DNA of 25,145 bases from Erythrobacteraceae bacterium CCH12-C2 (GTDB lineage Bacteria > Pseudomonadota > Alphaproteobacteria > Sphingomonadales > Sphingomonadaceae), in assembly GCA_001556995.1 (NCBI GenBank), contig LSKF01000147.1, positions 1 to 25,145 of the forward strand, in the 5' to 3' direction. Positions 15,711-25,145 of this stretch are shown piece after piece. The position numbers were made by a program, and so were the translations under genes. Every line of letters starts with the position of its first letter. The stretch's first letter is position 1. The notes beneath the pieces are model-generated. The model ran no database searches, was not told the DNA's origin, and saw only the letters and a list, made by a program, of their open reading frames with translations.

Positions 15711-16748
15711 TTACGCTGCTGCCGCGACCGGAGCCCTGTAATCCTCACCCTTTATGAGGACCGCCCAGATGATCCGGGCAGTCTTGTTCGCCAGTGCGAC
15801 CGTGACCAGCATGCGCGGCTTCCTGGCCAGCATCTGTTCGAGCCACGAGCCGCGCGGAGCGCCGCGCTTGCTGGCCTGCAGCACCACCGCGCTGCTGCCG
15901 ATGATCAGCAGCCGTCGCAGCGTGCGCTCGCCCATCTTCGAGATCGCCCCGAGCCGCTCCTTGCCGCCGGTCGAGTGCTGCCTTGGTGTGAGCCCGAGCC
16001 ACGCTGCAAAATCGCGTCCCCTCGCAAAACCTTCGGCCGGTGGGGCCAGCGCCAGCAGCGCGGTCGCGGTGATTGGCCCGATGCCGGGGATGGTCATCAA
16101 CCGCCGGGCTGCTTCATCTTCGCGGGCACGTCTTGCGATCTCCTTGTCGAGCAGCGCGACCTGTTCGTTCAGATGCTCGAGCTGACCGGTCATCACCAGG
16201 AACATCGATCGTGCCGCTTCGGGCAGAGATGCGCCGATCTCTTCGCCTTCCTCGAGCAGGCTTGCCAGCACGGTCACATGCGACGGCCCTTTGGGCGCTA
16301 TCCATCCGAACTCGGTTAGATGACCGCGGATCGCGTTGATCAGCTGGGTGCGCTGGCGCACCAGCAGATCGCGGGTGCGGAACACCATGCCCGCCGCCTG
16401 CTGCGCTTCGGTCTTGATCGCGGCATAGCGCATGCTCGGCCGCTGGGCTGCCTCGCAGATGGCTTCGGCATCGACCGCATCGTTCTTGTTCCGCTTCACG
16501 AACGGCTTCACGTAAGCCGGCGGGATCAGCTTCACCTCATGCCCCAGCGAGGCGATCTCGCGGGCCCAGTGATGCGCCCCGCCGCAGGCCTCGAGCGCCA
16601 CGACACACCGCGGCTGCGCGGCAAAGAACTCCAGCAGCTTCGCGCGGGTCAGCCGCCGGCTGAACACCATCTGCCCGCGCGCATCCGCGCCGTGAGCATG
16701 AAAAACAGTCTTCGCAATATCCAACCCGATCGTGCTAACCTCTGCCAT
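15711..16748 (-). CDS. IS110-family transposase (second copy, IS1111-like)
   Basis: A 345-residue DEDD transposase, complete and apparently intact. Catalytic residues are D10 ('TIGLDIAKT'), E53 ('VALEACGGAHHW'), and D90 and D93 ('KRNKNDAVDAEA'). The C-terminal domain has 'IPGIGPITA' and S270 in 'LGAISKMGERTLRR', the canonical serine motif. The motif 'EACGGAHHWAREI' is typical of the IS1111-like branch. The ATG at 16748 has a strong AAGGAGG site. It converges on the first transposase gene. In the IS1111 branch the bridge RNA usually lies 3' of the gene, here at about 15500-15710, which remains to be tested. Confidence 0.93.
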   Translation of the reverse strand: MAEVSTIGLDIAKTVFHAHGADARGQMVFSRRLTRAKLLEFFAAQPRCVVALEACGGAHHWAREIASLGHEVKLIPPAYVKPFVKRNKNDAVDAEAICEAAQRPSMRYAAIKTEAQQAAGMVFRTRDLLVRQRTQLINAIRGHLTEFGWIAPKGPSHVTVLASLLEEGEEIGASLPEAARSMFLVMTGQLEHLNEQVALLDKEIARRAREDEAARRLMTIPGIGPITATALLALAPPAEGFARGRDFAAWLGLTPRQHSTGGKERLGAISKMGERTLRRLLIIGSSAVVLQASKRGAPRGSWLEQMLARKPRMLVTVALANKTARIIWAVLIKGEDYRAPVAAAA

Positions 16749-16761
16749 GGACGCCTCCTTC

Positions 16762-16786
16762 TAGTGGTGTGACAACACCTCCACTA
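16762..16786 (-). repeat. Hairpin upstream of the second IS110 transposase
   Basis: TAGTGG (16762-16767) pairs with CCACTA (16781-16786). GGTGT/ACACC (16766-16770, 16775-16779) offers a competing stem. It lies 13 bp before the transposase ATG on the - strand and probably belongs to the element's end. Confidence 0.5.
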
Positions 16787-17111
16787 TGGCACATCGATGC
16801 CGTCGGGGGGCGTCCACCCCATCACCCATGACCGGTCATTTGGCAAGCTCGCAACATCGCCGAAAAGCCGACATGCCGAGTAAACCGGCGTCTCTCCGAG
16901 ACGTCCGCACGGGAAAAGGCTCCCGCAGGAGCCGCGGTCCGACAGGCCTGGTTAGTCGCGCGCCGAGGCGGCGGCATTTGTCGCCGACCGTGCGCGCGGC
17001 AAACAGGCCGCGAGCGGCGGGACCGAGAGCCGGCGGGGCTAACGGAAACGTAAGGCCCGGGCGAAGCTCGAGCCGCTCAAGAAGCCCCGCTCCCTATGGC
17101 CGCAGCGCGCA
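16787..17111. other. Non-coding GC-rich stretch
   Basis: Translations are Arg/Ala-rich without protein character. It contains part of the second IS110 element's end (a GGGGGGCGTCCACC segment at about 16805) and then GC-rich sequence of the kind also seen around the direct repeats. No gene seen. Confidence 0.5.
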
Positions 17112-17269
17112 AGCGCGGTGCGCGGCAAAATGCGTCAGCGATCGTCACCCGAAGGGCCGAGACCCTTCAGGGGCTCGGTGGAGCGGACCGCAGACGCGAG
17201 CCCTAGCGCAGCCAGGGCCGCGCCTGCTGGGCGCGTAGTAGAGCGCGGTCCCGACCGAAGGTCAGGAGA
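17112..17269. repeat. Long direct repeat, left copy
   Basis: Block one (17112-17185) matches 17986-18060 with only a handful of differences. Block two (17239-17269) matches 18122-18152. The middle differs in length and sequence. Each copy can fold: CCGAG/CTCGG around the 'gaccc..aggg' centre, and a short stem around GAA in block two. The copies bracket the membrane-protein gene at 17375-17959. Confidence 0.8.
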
Positions 17270-17313
17270 AGCCATTATTGCCCCTGGTGAGCAGGTAGGA
17301 AAAAGTTTCCGGA

Positions 17314-17342
17314 TTGACGTCCTTTATCGCGCATAGGATTTT
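17314..17342 (+). promoter_or_regulatory. Promoter of the first two-TM coiled-coil gene
   Basis: TTGACG (17314-17319), 17 bp, then GATTTT (17337-17342), 32 bp before the ATG. The same -10 hexamer, spacing and leader length recur before the paralogous gene at 21784, with TTCC a few bases upstream of the -35 in both. This conservation supports it as a real promoter. Confidence 0.55.
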
Positions 17343-17374
17343 CGCGGTCCACATGGAAAACTCGCTGGTGACCG

Positions 17375-17959
17375 ATGAATTATCTGCGCCGACATGATGT
17401 GCCTCCATCTGTTGTAGCGCTTCGTGCGCGGCGCGAACGGCGGCGTCGTTATCGAGAAGCGGCGCAAGCGGCAGCGCTCGAAGAGAGCTTAGAGCGTGAG
17501 ATCGAGGAAGAGTTGGTCAGGCTGGCAATGGAGGCTGAGGAACGGCGCTTCATCCGCGATGCGGTCGAGGTCAATGCGACGCTCCGCCGTGTCGAACAGC
17601 GCAGATACCTCTCGCGTTCGTTCATACTCCCCCCGTTGCTGGCTGTTGGGATATGTTGTGCTGCCATCTTTGCCTTGCGGTATTTCCAGGCGAATCCTGT
17701 TGCGCTGCATTGGGCAACTCTGCTCGGCGTTGGGATTCCGGCTGCGATTTTTGGGGCTGCCGCCGTTTTGTATGGTTGGCTCAGCGAGGTTGTCGGTCCT
17801 CTCTGGGAACGCGAAGCTGAAAAGCGACGCGCAGAGGCAGATCGCGACCTTCTAGAGAGCCAGGCTGCGCTCTTTTCTGCGGGAAAGTACAAGCTCGTTG
17901 ATTATGGGTATGGCGCCGAGAGTTATTACAAGGTGGATTACAGCGCGTTCTTGCGATGA
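17375..17959 (+). CDS. Two-transmembrane coiled-coil protein, paralog A
   Basis: A 194-residue protein of no family I recognise. Residues 1-80 are highly charged helix, basic then acidic, starting with 'PPSVVALRARRERRRR' and probably a coiled coil. Two hydrophobic helices follow at about 83-104 and 113-137, joined by a short turn containing 'ANPVALHWATLLGVGIPAA'. A second charged helix (about 144-166) leads to an aromatic C-terminus, 'YYKVDYSAF'. The N- and C-terminal parts are expected on the same side of the membrane, probably cytoplasmic. It is lower in GC than its neighbours, sits alone on the + strand and is bracketed by direct repeats. A paralog of identical length lies at 21784-22368. 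Function unknown. Confidence 0.8.
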   Translation: MNYLRRHDVPPSVVALRARRERRRRYREAAQAAALEESLEREIEEELVRLAMEAEERRFIRDAVEVNATLRRVEQRRYLSRSFILPPLLAVGICCAAIFALRYFQANPVALHWATLLGVGIPAAIFGAAAVLYGWLSEVVGPLWEREAEKRRAEADRDLLESQAALFSAGKYKLVDYGYGAESYYKVDYSAFLR

Positions 17960-17985
17960 TTTTTCAGGCGAGCGCAGATCGCGTC

Positions 17986-18152
17986 AGCGCGGTGCGCGGG
18001 ATAATGCGTCAGCGATCGTCACCCGAAGGGCCGAGACCCCTCAGGGGGCTCGGTGGAGCGAAGCTTGCGCGCTGCCCTTAGCGAAGCTTCAGCTGAGCCA
18101 GGGCTGCGGCGCCGAGCGGAATAGAGCGCGGTCCCGGCCGAAGGTCGGGAGA
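17986..18152. repeat. Long direct repeat, right copy
   Basis: The second copy of the repeat at 17112-17269. It begins 27 bp after the stop codon of the membrane-protein gene. Conserved blocks are 17986-18060 and 18122-18152. The block-two stem keeps pairing through G-U and A-U alternatives, a weak sign that folding matters. Confidence 0.8.
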
Positions 18153-18183
18153 CGTTACCCGCATAAGCGGCCTTCTCCAGCAG

Positions 18184-18212
18184 TTGACGATTATGTTCTC
18201 ATGATATTCTAG
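18184..18212 (+). promoter_or_regulatory. Candidate promoter of the zinc-ribbon gene
   Basis: TTGACG (18184-18189) with possible -10 boxes TATTCT (18205-18210, 15-bp spacing) or TTCTAG (18207-18212, 17-bp spacing). The ATG follows at 18220, so the mRNA would have a very short leader or none. Confidence 0.4.
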
Positions 18213-18219
18213 CCGAACG

Positions 18220-18459
18220 ATGGGAATGAAGCGCATCGACACAGTGGCCGATCTGGTTCGCTATGGGCTCAATGCGCAGATTGAATGCCGCAAATGCCGC
18301 AGGGTCGTGCTGGTCCCAGCGTCGAAGCTGCGCGATCAATGCTTCGCCAAGTCGATCCCGATGAAGCTCGATATGGTTGCGCAGCACCTTCGGTGCAGCT
18401 GCGGTCATCGCGGGGCAAAGATCGATGCAACGGGTGCCATCCTGGATGGGCAGCCTTAA
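18220..18459 (+). CDS. Small zinc-ribbon protein
   Basis: A 79-residue protein with a CxxC pair ('IECRKCRRVV', C23 and C26) and a second Cys group ('LRCSCGHRGAKID', C59 and C61), spacing suited to one structural zinc. The N-terminus 'IDTVADLVRYGLNAQIEC' is helical. Such small zinc ribbons are common as accessory genes in sphingomonads, often without known function. There is no clear ribosome-binding site before the ATG; together with the promoter position this suggests near-leaderless translation. Confidence 0.75.
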   Translation: MGMKRIDTVADLVRYGLNAQIECRKCRRVVLVPASKLRDQCFAKSIPMKLDMVAQHLRCSCGHRGAKIDATGAILDGQP

Positions 18460-18476
18460 GGTATGCCTGCCAGCGG

Positions 18477-18638
18477 TTAGCTCAAGCTGTCGATGATGTC
18501 GTTTTCAAGTTCGTGCTCGATGTCGCGCAGCGTGTCCCGGTAAAACGGGACATGACCGGGTCGGTTGTCGGCGAATCGGGAAAAGGCAACAACTTCATCA
18601 GCGCCATTCTGGTGGCCACAAGACGTTGGGCGGTGCAT
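18477..18638 (-). CDS. Possible small gene or gene remnant
   Basis: A 53-residue frame from an ATG at 18638, overlapping the end of the macrodomain-like gene by about 40 bp. The C-terminal part ('FYRDTLRDIEHELENDIIDS') looks like real protein, but the first 20 residues do not and there is no ribosome-binding site. It may be the tail of a lost gene. Low confidence. Confidence 0.3.
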   Translation of the reverse strand: MHRPTSCGHQNGADEVVAFSRFADNRPGHVPFYRDTLRDIEHELENDIIDSLS

Positions 18639-18942
18639 CGGCGAACATCGGCTCGATTTGATCACGGCGATAGCCGGCGAGACCGCAGCCGATGGGTGTC
18701 AGCTGGAACGTGAGTTCGGGCCGGGAATGCGCGAATGCGAGGAACTCGCTGACGTGCTGCTCGATGACCGCCAGCGGGAGCGTGCGCAGCTGTGGATCCT
18801 TGCTGGGAATTGCATAACTGTTGCCTTGCAGGCCGATACCCTGCCCATAGATCGCACCGCGGTGTTGGCGCGCCCACAGGGCGGCGCCCTTGCCGTGGCG
18901 TCCAGCCAGATTGCTGCCGAAGACGAAGATGGGCTCGGTCAC
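18598..18942 (-). CDS. Macrodomain-like phage-associated protein (A1S_2505 type)
   Basis: A 114-residue protein starting at a GTG that overlaps the stop of the upstream gene (GTGA at 18939-18942). 'IFVFGSNLAGRHGKGAALWA' near the N-terminus, 'YGQGIGLQGNSYAIPSKD' in the middle, and 'LTPIGCGLAGYRRDQI' near the C-terminus form the signature of a small macrodomain-like family first noted in phages and annotated as A1S_2505 family. Macrodomains bind ADP-ribose or remove it from targets. The start is set here because residues further upstream lack protein character and the four-base overlap gives coupling. A role in NAD/ADP-ribose chemistry or in countering host defence is inference. Confidence 0.8.
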   Translation of the reverse strand: MTEPIFVFGSNLAGRHGKGAALWARQHRGAIYGQGIGLQGNSYAIPSKDPQLRTLPLAVIEQHVSEFLAFAHSRPELTFQLTPIGCGLAGYRRDQIEPMFADAPPNVLWPPEWR

Positions 18943-19205
18943 AGGTCGTTCTCCGGGATCAGAATGGCGTCCGCATGCGACCAGGCAAGCACTTGGTCGG
19001 AGACGCTGTCGGCGAGATCGTCGCCCGACAGGTCTCGCCATGGCGCGAGGGGTCGATCGTGCGGCATGTAACGGGGGGTGACGATCTCGTACTGGCACGA
19101 ACTGTAGGATGAAGTGCGCAGTACAAGCACGGGCCGTGTATCGGGTGGCAGGTGCTCGGCAGCGCGGGCGAAGCCTGTATTGGGGATGGGCGCAAGCGAT
19201 GACAT
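18939..19205 (-). CDS. Small hypothetical protein coupled to the macrodomain-like gene
   Basis: An 88-residue protein. The central 'TRPVLVLRTSSYSSCQYEIV' and the C-terminal 'LAWSHADAILIPENDL' suggest a compact alpha/beta fold. No family was recognised. It ends in a four-base overlap with the macrodomain-like gene and so is probably made with it in fixed ratio. It starts downstream of a stem-loop that may end the ssb transcript. Confidence 0.65.
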   Translation of the reverse strand: MSSLAPIPNTGFARAAEHLPPDTRPVLVLRTSSYSSCQYEIVTPRYMPHDRPLAPWRDLSGDDLADSVSDQVLAWSHADAILIPENDL

Positions 19206-19231
19206 CGTCGTTCTCCGATAAAAGCGAAGCG

Positions 19232-19257
19232 AGGGGCGGCACCGGAGTGCCGCCCCT
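19232..19257 (-). terminator. Stem-loop after ssb, probable terminator or attenuator
   Basis: A perfect 11-bp stem, AGGGGCGGCAC (19232-19242) with GTGCCGCCCCT (19247-19257), loop CGGA, seven bases after the ssb stop on the - strand. The T-run is short (TTTT) and nine bases away, so termination may be partial and allow read-through into the next two genes. Confidence 0.6.
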
Positions 19258-19263
19258 GCGGGG

Positions 19264-19599
19264 TCAGATGAACATCACGTTCTCGGCGATGATCTCGGTG
19301 CCGTAGCGTTCGGTGCCGTCGGCGTCTTTCCAGCGCGAGTAGTGGATGCGCCCGGCGACGGCGAGCTGATCGCCCTTCTTCTTGTGCTCGCGGAGCGGCA
19401 GGCCCATGCCATTGAAGACGGTGACCTTGTGGAATTCGGCATCCTTGAGGGCGTAGCCGCTCTCGGCATCCTTCTGGACCTTGCCATCGCGGATCACGGG
19501 CCGCTCGGTGACCAGGATCAGCTCGGTGACGCGGGTTTCGCCGGTGTCGCGGGCGACGGGGTCCTTGGCGAGACGGCCGACGAGATTGACGTTGTTCAT
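19264..19599 (-). CDS. ssb: Single-stranded DNA-binding protein, short form
   Basis: A 111-residue OB-fold SSB. The start 'MNNVNLVGRLAKDPVARDTG', the central 'AEFHKVTVFNGMGLPLREH' and 'KKGDQLAVAGRIHYSRWKD', and the end 'TEIIAENVMFI' follow the SSB domain in order. The protein stops at the end of the OB fold and lacks the Gly/Pro-rich linker and acidic C-terminal tip by which chromosomal SSBs recruit partner proteins. Plasmid SSBs coat incoming single-stranded DNA after transfer. A strong GGAGG site precedes the ATG, and the leader carries three hairpins. Confidence 0.93.
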   Translation of the reverse strand: MNNVNLVGRLAKDPVARDTGETRVTELILVTERPVIRDGKVQKDAESGYALKDAEFHKVTVFNGMGLPLREHKKKGDQLAVAGRIHYSRWKDADGTERYGTEIIAENVMFI

Positions 19600-22500
19600 G
19601 ATTAAGCCTCCTTGTGGCCGGCGGCTCGTCCGCCGGTGCCCTTATCGCGCCTCGGCGGGAGAGGTGGGACACCGCGCGCATGCGCGGGAAACCTCGAAAA
19701 TCGAGGTGGTGCGGGCAGCTCGGCTTGCCGAGCAACACGGCTCGCATTTTCGCAGGTTGGCCCTAACCGCGACCAGAGAGGCAGGGGCACTGGCGGCGGA
19801 CGGGCTGTCGGACACGAGGGGCCTTGATGTGACTGAACGGCATCGCGCTCGTCGTGCACAGGCTCACCGGGAGAACACCCCGCGCCTGCGATACCGGACA
19901 GAAACGACGCGCGGAACAAAGCTCTGGTCGATCATTGGCTCGCTTCGGCGGTGGTCCGCGGTTGCCGAAGGGGCTGCGCCGGGCGCCTGAATTTCGCATG
20001 TCACTGGCTTCGGCATGGGGCTGTCTGCTTCGTCAGTATGCAAGGGCGGCCAGCTGGCTGGGTCTGGGTCCTTCAACGCGCTGGAGAGGCGGCGGCACCT
20101 TATGCGCGGCGGCCGTTCACCGGATCGAGATCCTAACGGGCATCGCCTGCAGGGGCTGGACCGCGGTGGTGCCGCTGGTTCGCTCGAAGTCGGAGTGGCT
20201 GAGGCACCAGGCAGGCGTTTCTTCGGCGCCGAAGGCGGCGTGTCATCATTGCCCCGTTTGGCCGCGACATCGTCCTGAAGGGCGTGGCAAGGTGTTGTCT
20301 GCGTCGATTTCAATGACACCGATGAAATCCCTGATCGCGATGTGAATGCCCTCTTCTCGCAGCAGGATGCCTTGGGCGAGCTCGATGCCGTTGAGAGCGC
20401 GCCGTCCGGTCAGTCCATCGGGAATCTCATCGAGCAGCGCCTTGATCTGCTTGTGAATCCTCGGACAGAACAGGTTGAAGCACCCTGCCTTCGCAATCAC
20501 CATCAGTGAATTTTCCGGTACGGAAGCAGCACTTGCGCGCTCTGGTCAGGCGATCTCGATCCCGATGGTCTTGTCGAGGGTCGGTACGAACCCAAGCGCG
20601 CTGAGCTCATCGAAGGTGAGGTCGCGGTACGTGCCGTCGAGCTCTTCGATTTCCCATGTGATCCAGGGGCGCACGAGGCGGCCGTCGGCAAGCTTGATAC
20701 CTCCGATGGTACCGATGGGTGTGATGTCGATGGTTGCGTTGCCGGGGACCCCGGTATGCTCGCTTACATCAATGATGGCGGTGATGTTGGTCATGACCCG
20801 TCCTTTCCAAGGGCACGGCTCCGGGCCGTGTCTGCAAAAGAAAGGGCCCGTCTCTCGGGGGGGAGAGAGACGGGCCCCGAAGGGGCGCAAGGCGGCCGGA
20901 GGACTGGGAGCCGCCTTGCGCTGGGGGAGCTGGTGTCAGCTGGCGAATTCTGCGGTCGACTCGCCGAGACCGTCGGTGGCGGCGCCATCCAAGCCGGTCG
21001 GGCCCTCGCCCATGTCGAAGGCGGGCATGTCGTCCTGCTTGGCGGCGAGCTGCGCAGTGACATCGCGGCGGCGCGTCGGGCGCGACCAGACGATGTTGTA
21101 GCTGCCATCGTCCTGCTGGAAGGCCGAGATCTGCAGCGGTGCGTTCATCGACGGATCGTCGATCTTCCCGTTGAGGAAGGCTTCGCCGGTGTTGTTCGAG
21201 AACAGTTCGAACAGCGCGCCGACCTGAATCCACTTGCGCGCCGGCGTCAGGGCATGGATCTCGAAGCGCGGAGCCTTCGGATTGTTGCTGCTGACCGGCT
21301 TCAGCGCGATCGTCATCGCGACGGCCATGGTGTCAACGCGGCCGATGAAAACGCCGCTGTCGTTCTGCTTGATGGAACCAATGTTCATGGTGCTTCTCCT
21401 GAAATTGCGTCTCGGACACCCTGTCCTCGACACCCTTCTCAATCCCCCTCCTCTCCTCGGCCCGCCTGCGGGACGAGCAGGCGCGCGGGTCGCGCGCCCT
21501 CCATTGGCCGCGCCGCTGGCGCGCCAATGGGATCGCTTCAGGGAGCTCAGGTCGTCACGGCTGCGCGGAGCGAGGGACGGATTTTTAGGAAATAGCGGCA
21601 ACAAGCTACGTCCGTGTGCAGTGGCACGAACGAATAGTTGCAAGGTGCCGATAAGTTCGCGGAAGGTGAAACGTCCTTTATGTGTGTTGCCTTTCAGATG
21701 GGTGTGAAAAATATTCCCATATTGACCGTCTTTGGTCGGCGTGAGATTTTTGACCTGACTGTTTCACTTGTTGGTTGAGAATCATGGTCGTGACTGAACT
21801 TCATCTGCCACCCCGTGTCGTTATGTTGCGCGCACGGCGGCAACAGTACAGTGATCGCCGTCGGGCGTTGCAGGCTGTTCTTGATGAAGAGGCAGCGGCG
21901 CTGGCGATTGAGGATCAGGCGAAAGATGACGCCATTCGCCGGGAACAGCTTCGGAACCAGACGGCAGCGTTGCGTCTACAGCAGAAACTTGCGGAGGTGC
22001 GCTCACGCAGTGCTGCCAGTTCTCAATTTTTGGTGCCTCCGGCGTTAGCCGGGGTGCTGACGTCCGGCGCTCTGGGCTCCTGGGTCTATTTCGCGGACAA
22101 TCCGGTGAGCTCGCATTATGGTTCGATGTTGGGCCTGGCCATTCCGACAGCGCTGTTGATTGCGTTCTCGATTATCGGACCTTGGTTGATTTTGTCTCTG
22201 GCGCCTTTTCTGGGACGAAAGCGTGACGAAGAACTCACGCTCCGGCAAATCGAGCAGCTCGAAGATAGGAAGATGGCTCTGGCACTCGGCGAGTTCGCAT
22301 TTGACTGCTACGAACATCCCGGCGGCGAGGAGTACTTCAAGATCAGTTATGATTTGAGCCCAAGCTGATGGGTTGCGCCGGGCAGCGGAGAGGTTCTCGA
22401 TGCCCGCTCGCATGATACGGGCCGCACTGGATTCTGCTCGGGCCTTCTCAAGCGTATTCGAGAATTCGACAGACCCCGCCTCGCAGGCCTCGGTCAGAGC

Positions 22501-25145
22501 GAGAACTTCGTCGCTGGTCAGACGATACTCGCGTGCGCATTGGAGTTGTCCTTCGATTGGGTGATCAGTGCGCCATGAGCGATTGGAGCGCAGGCTCGAT
22601 CCCGAAGCGGAGCTGTCGGGCAAGCGCCACGGCTCTCGTCATCGAAGCTGGTTCGACTCCGAGGGAGGCGGCAAGCTGGTCGAAGGTGTCCCCGGCCTTG
22701 GGGGCGACCTGATGCAGGTGGCCAGCCTCGGCGGTGACCGCGAAAGGCCAGGTCATGGCGACGGCGACTATGGCCTCGTCCATGATTAGCAGCAGGTCGC
22801 CGGTCGCGATGCGGTCATCGGTTTGAACAGCGTCATAGGCATTGCCGCTCGTTTCGAAGACGTGGATCCGATAGGGCACGAAGGCGAAGCGCTCGCTGCC
22901 AGTGAGCATGAGCCATCTCCTTTGCACTCGCGCTGGTGATGGTCCGATCAAGCCCCGGTGATCCCTTCGGATTGCCGCGCAGCATCCAGGGCTCGGGGCG
23001 GATCGCCCTCGCCCAGTCGGCAAAAGACGGGATGTGGCCGAGATCCTCGAGCACGTGCTGTTCGCCGATCAGTCGGACCGGCACGATTCGTCCATCGCTG
23101 TTGGTGATGGTCTGGCCGAACAGCGCTTCGAGCATGAAAATGCCTTCGGCATGATGCCGCAGCGCGCGGTGGCGCGGGTCAGCGATGATCGCCTTGGACT
23201 GGTCGAACCAGTCGTGAAGAGGCCGGTAGTCGTCGACGCACCCACCCCAGCGCTTCACCGATGAGACCGCGTGATAGTAGCAGTGGGACATGGGTCAGCA
23301 CTCCCATTCATAGGCGGTGCTGCCGTAGGCGACATAGCGCGTGTTGTGGTCGTGTGTGGCACGGCCGGCCTCGACATCGATGATCACTTCGCCAAAGGCG
23401 CCCTCGCCGTTTTCCCACCCGGCGTGGTTCTGTGCGATCAGTTCGTAGCCGAGATCATCCAGAGCGCTTTCGAATGTCGTTTCAACCGCGAACGCATCGC
23501 CGCGGTAGGGAACGGTCCATGTCGAGCATGGCATGTCGGGCATCGCAATTTCGGGGGCGGATTGGCCATCCTCGCGCGCGGGGCCATTCAGCGTCACGCC
23601 GTCGATTCCGCCTTCGTCGCCGTGTCCGTCGTAGCTGATCGTGATTGTTGTGATGCCGTGAAGCTTTGCGCATGCGCAGATTGCGGCGAGCATCAGCTTG
23701 GGGGCGTCTTCGCGCGCGATTGTTGCGGCGCCGGATTCGGCTAGCGTCGTCATGCGAGTTCTCCCAGCAGTGCGGCATAGCGCGCGGCCTCGGCCTCGTA
23801 GGCAGCCGAGAGGTTGGCGTGGATGGTGGCGAAAGCCGGAATGCGGAACTGCCCGTCATCATCGGGCCGCGTACTCATCAGCACGCCGAACACGACGTCG
23901 GAGGCGGTACTCTTGTGCCAGCGCGCGATGCCGTCGCAGTAGGTGATGGGAGGCGCCATGGCGGCCTCGGTCCAGTTGCCAAGACCGCTTTCGACGGTTG
24001 CTGCATAGGCATGTGCCGCGCCGACCGGGGCCTCTTCCGTGACGATCAGTGTCAGCGAGCAATAGGTGCCGAAATCGTGGTGGCTGCTTCTCGGCTCCAG
24101 ACGGCAGCCATAGGGCGGCGCCCCATGAACGGCGATGATCGCCGCGCGATAGGCAAGCACCTCGAGGCGGTTTGCCGCGCCAAAGTCGGGGGTGATGCCG
24201 AGCTGCGCACAGTCTTCGTTCGTCGGCGCAACGCCGATATCGATGATAATGGGCATGGGAGTTCTCCTTCGATCCTCTGTTGGATCGAAAGCCCCCTCCC
24301 CCTCCCCTTTAACCGCCCGGCTTTGGCCGGGGTGGTTCGGCCTCGCCGATGATGAGGGCCCGCTTTGCGGCTTGCTGGTTCGGGCCATCAGCTTGCGCGA
24401 GGGTGGCAAGCCGATCTGTCTCCAGCTGCTGCGCGAGGTCTTCGGGCACATCGCAGTACTGCTCGATCAGCGCGATCGCGCTGCGCGGAGTCGCCAGTTC
24501 GCCGGGATATGTGCCTTGCCAGATCACGGTGACGTCTTCGCCATCAGCATCGATGGCGATGGCCTGCGCGAAGAAGGTTTCGAGGGGGCGGTCATAACCG
24601 ACCACAACGCGATCGATCTGAGTGCATCCCTTCTTGAGAGGAACCTCCCGTCTGCTCATTGGATCTCACCTATGTGTTATGCGGTAAGTGGTCATGGGTA
24701 ACTGTGCAGTTCGTTTTGGCGGCTTGGCCGTCCGTTTCCGGCCTCGACTGCCTGTGCGCGGCGTGGCGTGCGTTCCCTTCGGCACTTTTGATCGCTCTGT
24801 TGATTGCGGCAAGAGCTTTTGGGGAGTTCGAGGTTCGTGCGTCGCGAAGCGCATTCACTGCGTCCCTGGCGGCCTGCAGCTGGCCTTTGTGGGCTGGCCT
24901 GAGCTTGGGCATTGTTAGTACTCTGCGGCAAGCATGATCGTGACCACGCGCGCGGTGATTGAGGCATCGGCAGGATCTTCGGATCCGTATTCCAGGTTGA
25001 GGTCATAATAGATCCTATGCAGGCCGGATCGGCTATGCCGTTGTTCCGTCAAACCTCACGGAGAACGCTACATGGAGAACTCGTCGTCATATTACTGCCC
25101 CAAGACTTCTGTCATTGTCAGCGTTGAGCTCAGCAAGCGCAACTG

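Overview
The window looks like part of a conjugative or mobilizable accessory element (plasmid or integrated conjugative element) from an alphaproteobacterium, most likely a sphingomonad (Sphingomonas, Novosphingobium, Sphingobium or Erythrobacter type). The reasons are the high GC content, the MobF relaxase/TraD pair, the DUF736, DUF2493, DUF6878 and DUF6915 proteins that tend to travel together on sphingomonad plasmids, and two IS110-family insertion sequences. No rRNA, tRNA, CRISPR array or core metabolic operon was seen. No type IV secretion genes are present, so mating-pair formation must be encoded outside the window or supplied by another element.

Layout. Positions 1-2390 (+ strand) hold three consecutive type II toxin-antitoxin modules: Phd/VapC, Phd-YefM/RelE-ParE, and Xre-MbcA/RES, the last with a clear palindromic operator. 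Positions 2490-9690 (- strand) hold the transfer block: a ribbon-helix-helix-like accessory protein, the TraD coupling protein, a 1026-residue MobF relaxase-helicase, and four small genes, including a secreted protein with six cysteines at exact three-residue spacing. Positions 9690-10190 are non-coding, rich in inverted repeats and the best candidate for oriT. A divergent small coiled-coil gene follows.

Positions 10400-25050 resemble a plasmid leading region. Apart from the IS110 block and a few + strand genes, the genes lie on the - strand and point back toward the candidate oriT: a DUF2493 SLOG-like protein, a macrodomain-like protein with a coupled partner, a tail-less SSB, DUF736, and a compact operon of small unknown genes including DUF6915 and DUF6878. 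Long GC-rich leaders full of hairpins precede the DUF2493, ssb and DUF736 genes, and three strong stem-loops sit where terminators are expected. If transfer starts at 9.7-10.2 kb and runs rightward, the transferred strand would be the template for these genes, as in the known single-strand-promoter layout of leading regions. This is inference.

The + strand interruptions are a VOC protein, two convergent IS110-family transposase genes, a small zinc-ribbon protein, and two paralogous 194-residue membrane proteins (17375 and 21784). These two share sequence along their length, the same promoter (TTGAC-N17-GATTTT) and nearly the same leader length. One is bracketed by a direct repeat of about 160 bp; the other abuts what looks like a truncated gene. 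They form the most interesting unexplained pair in the window.
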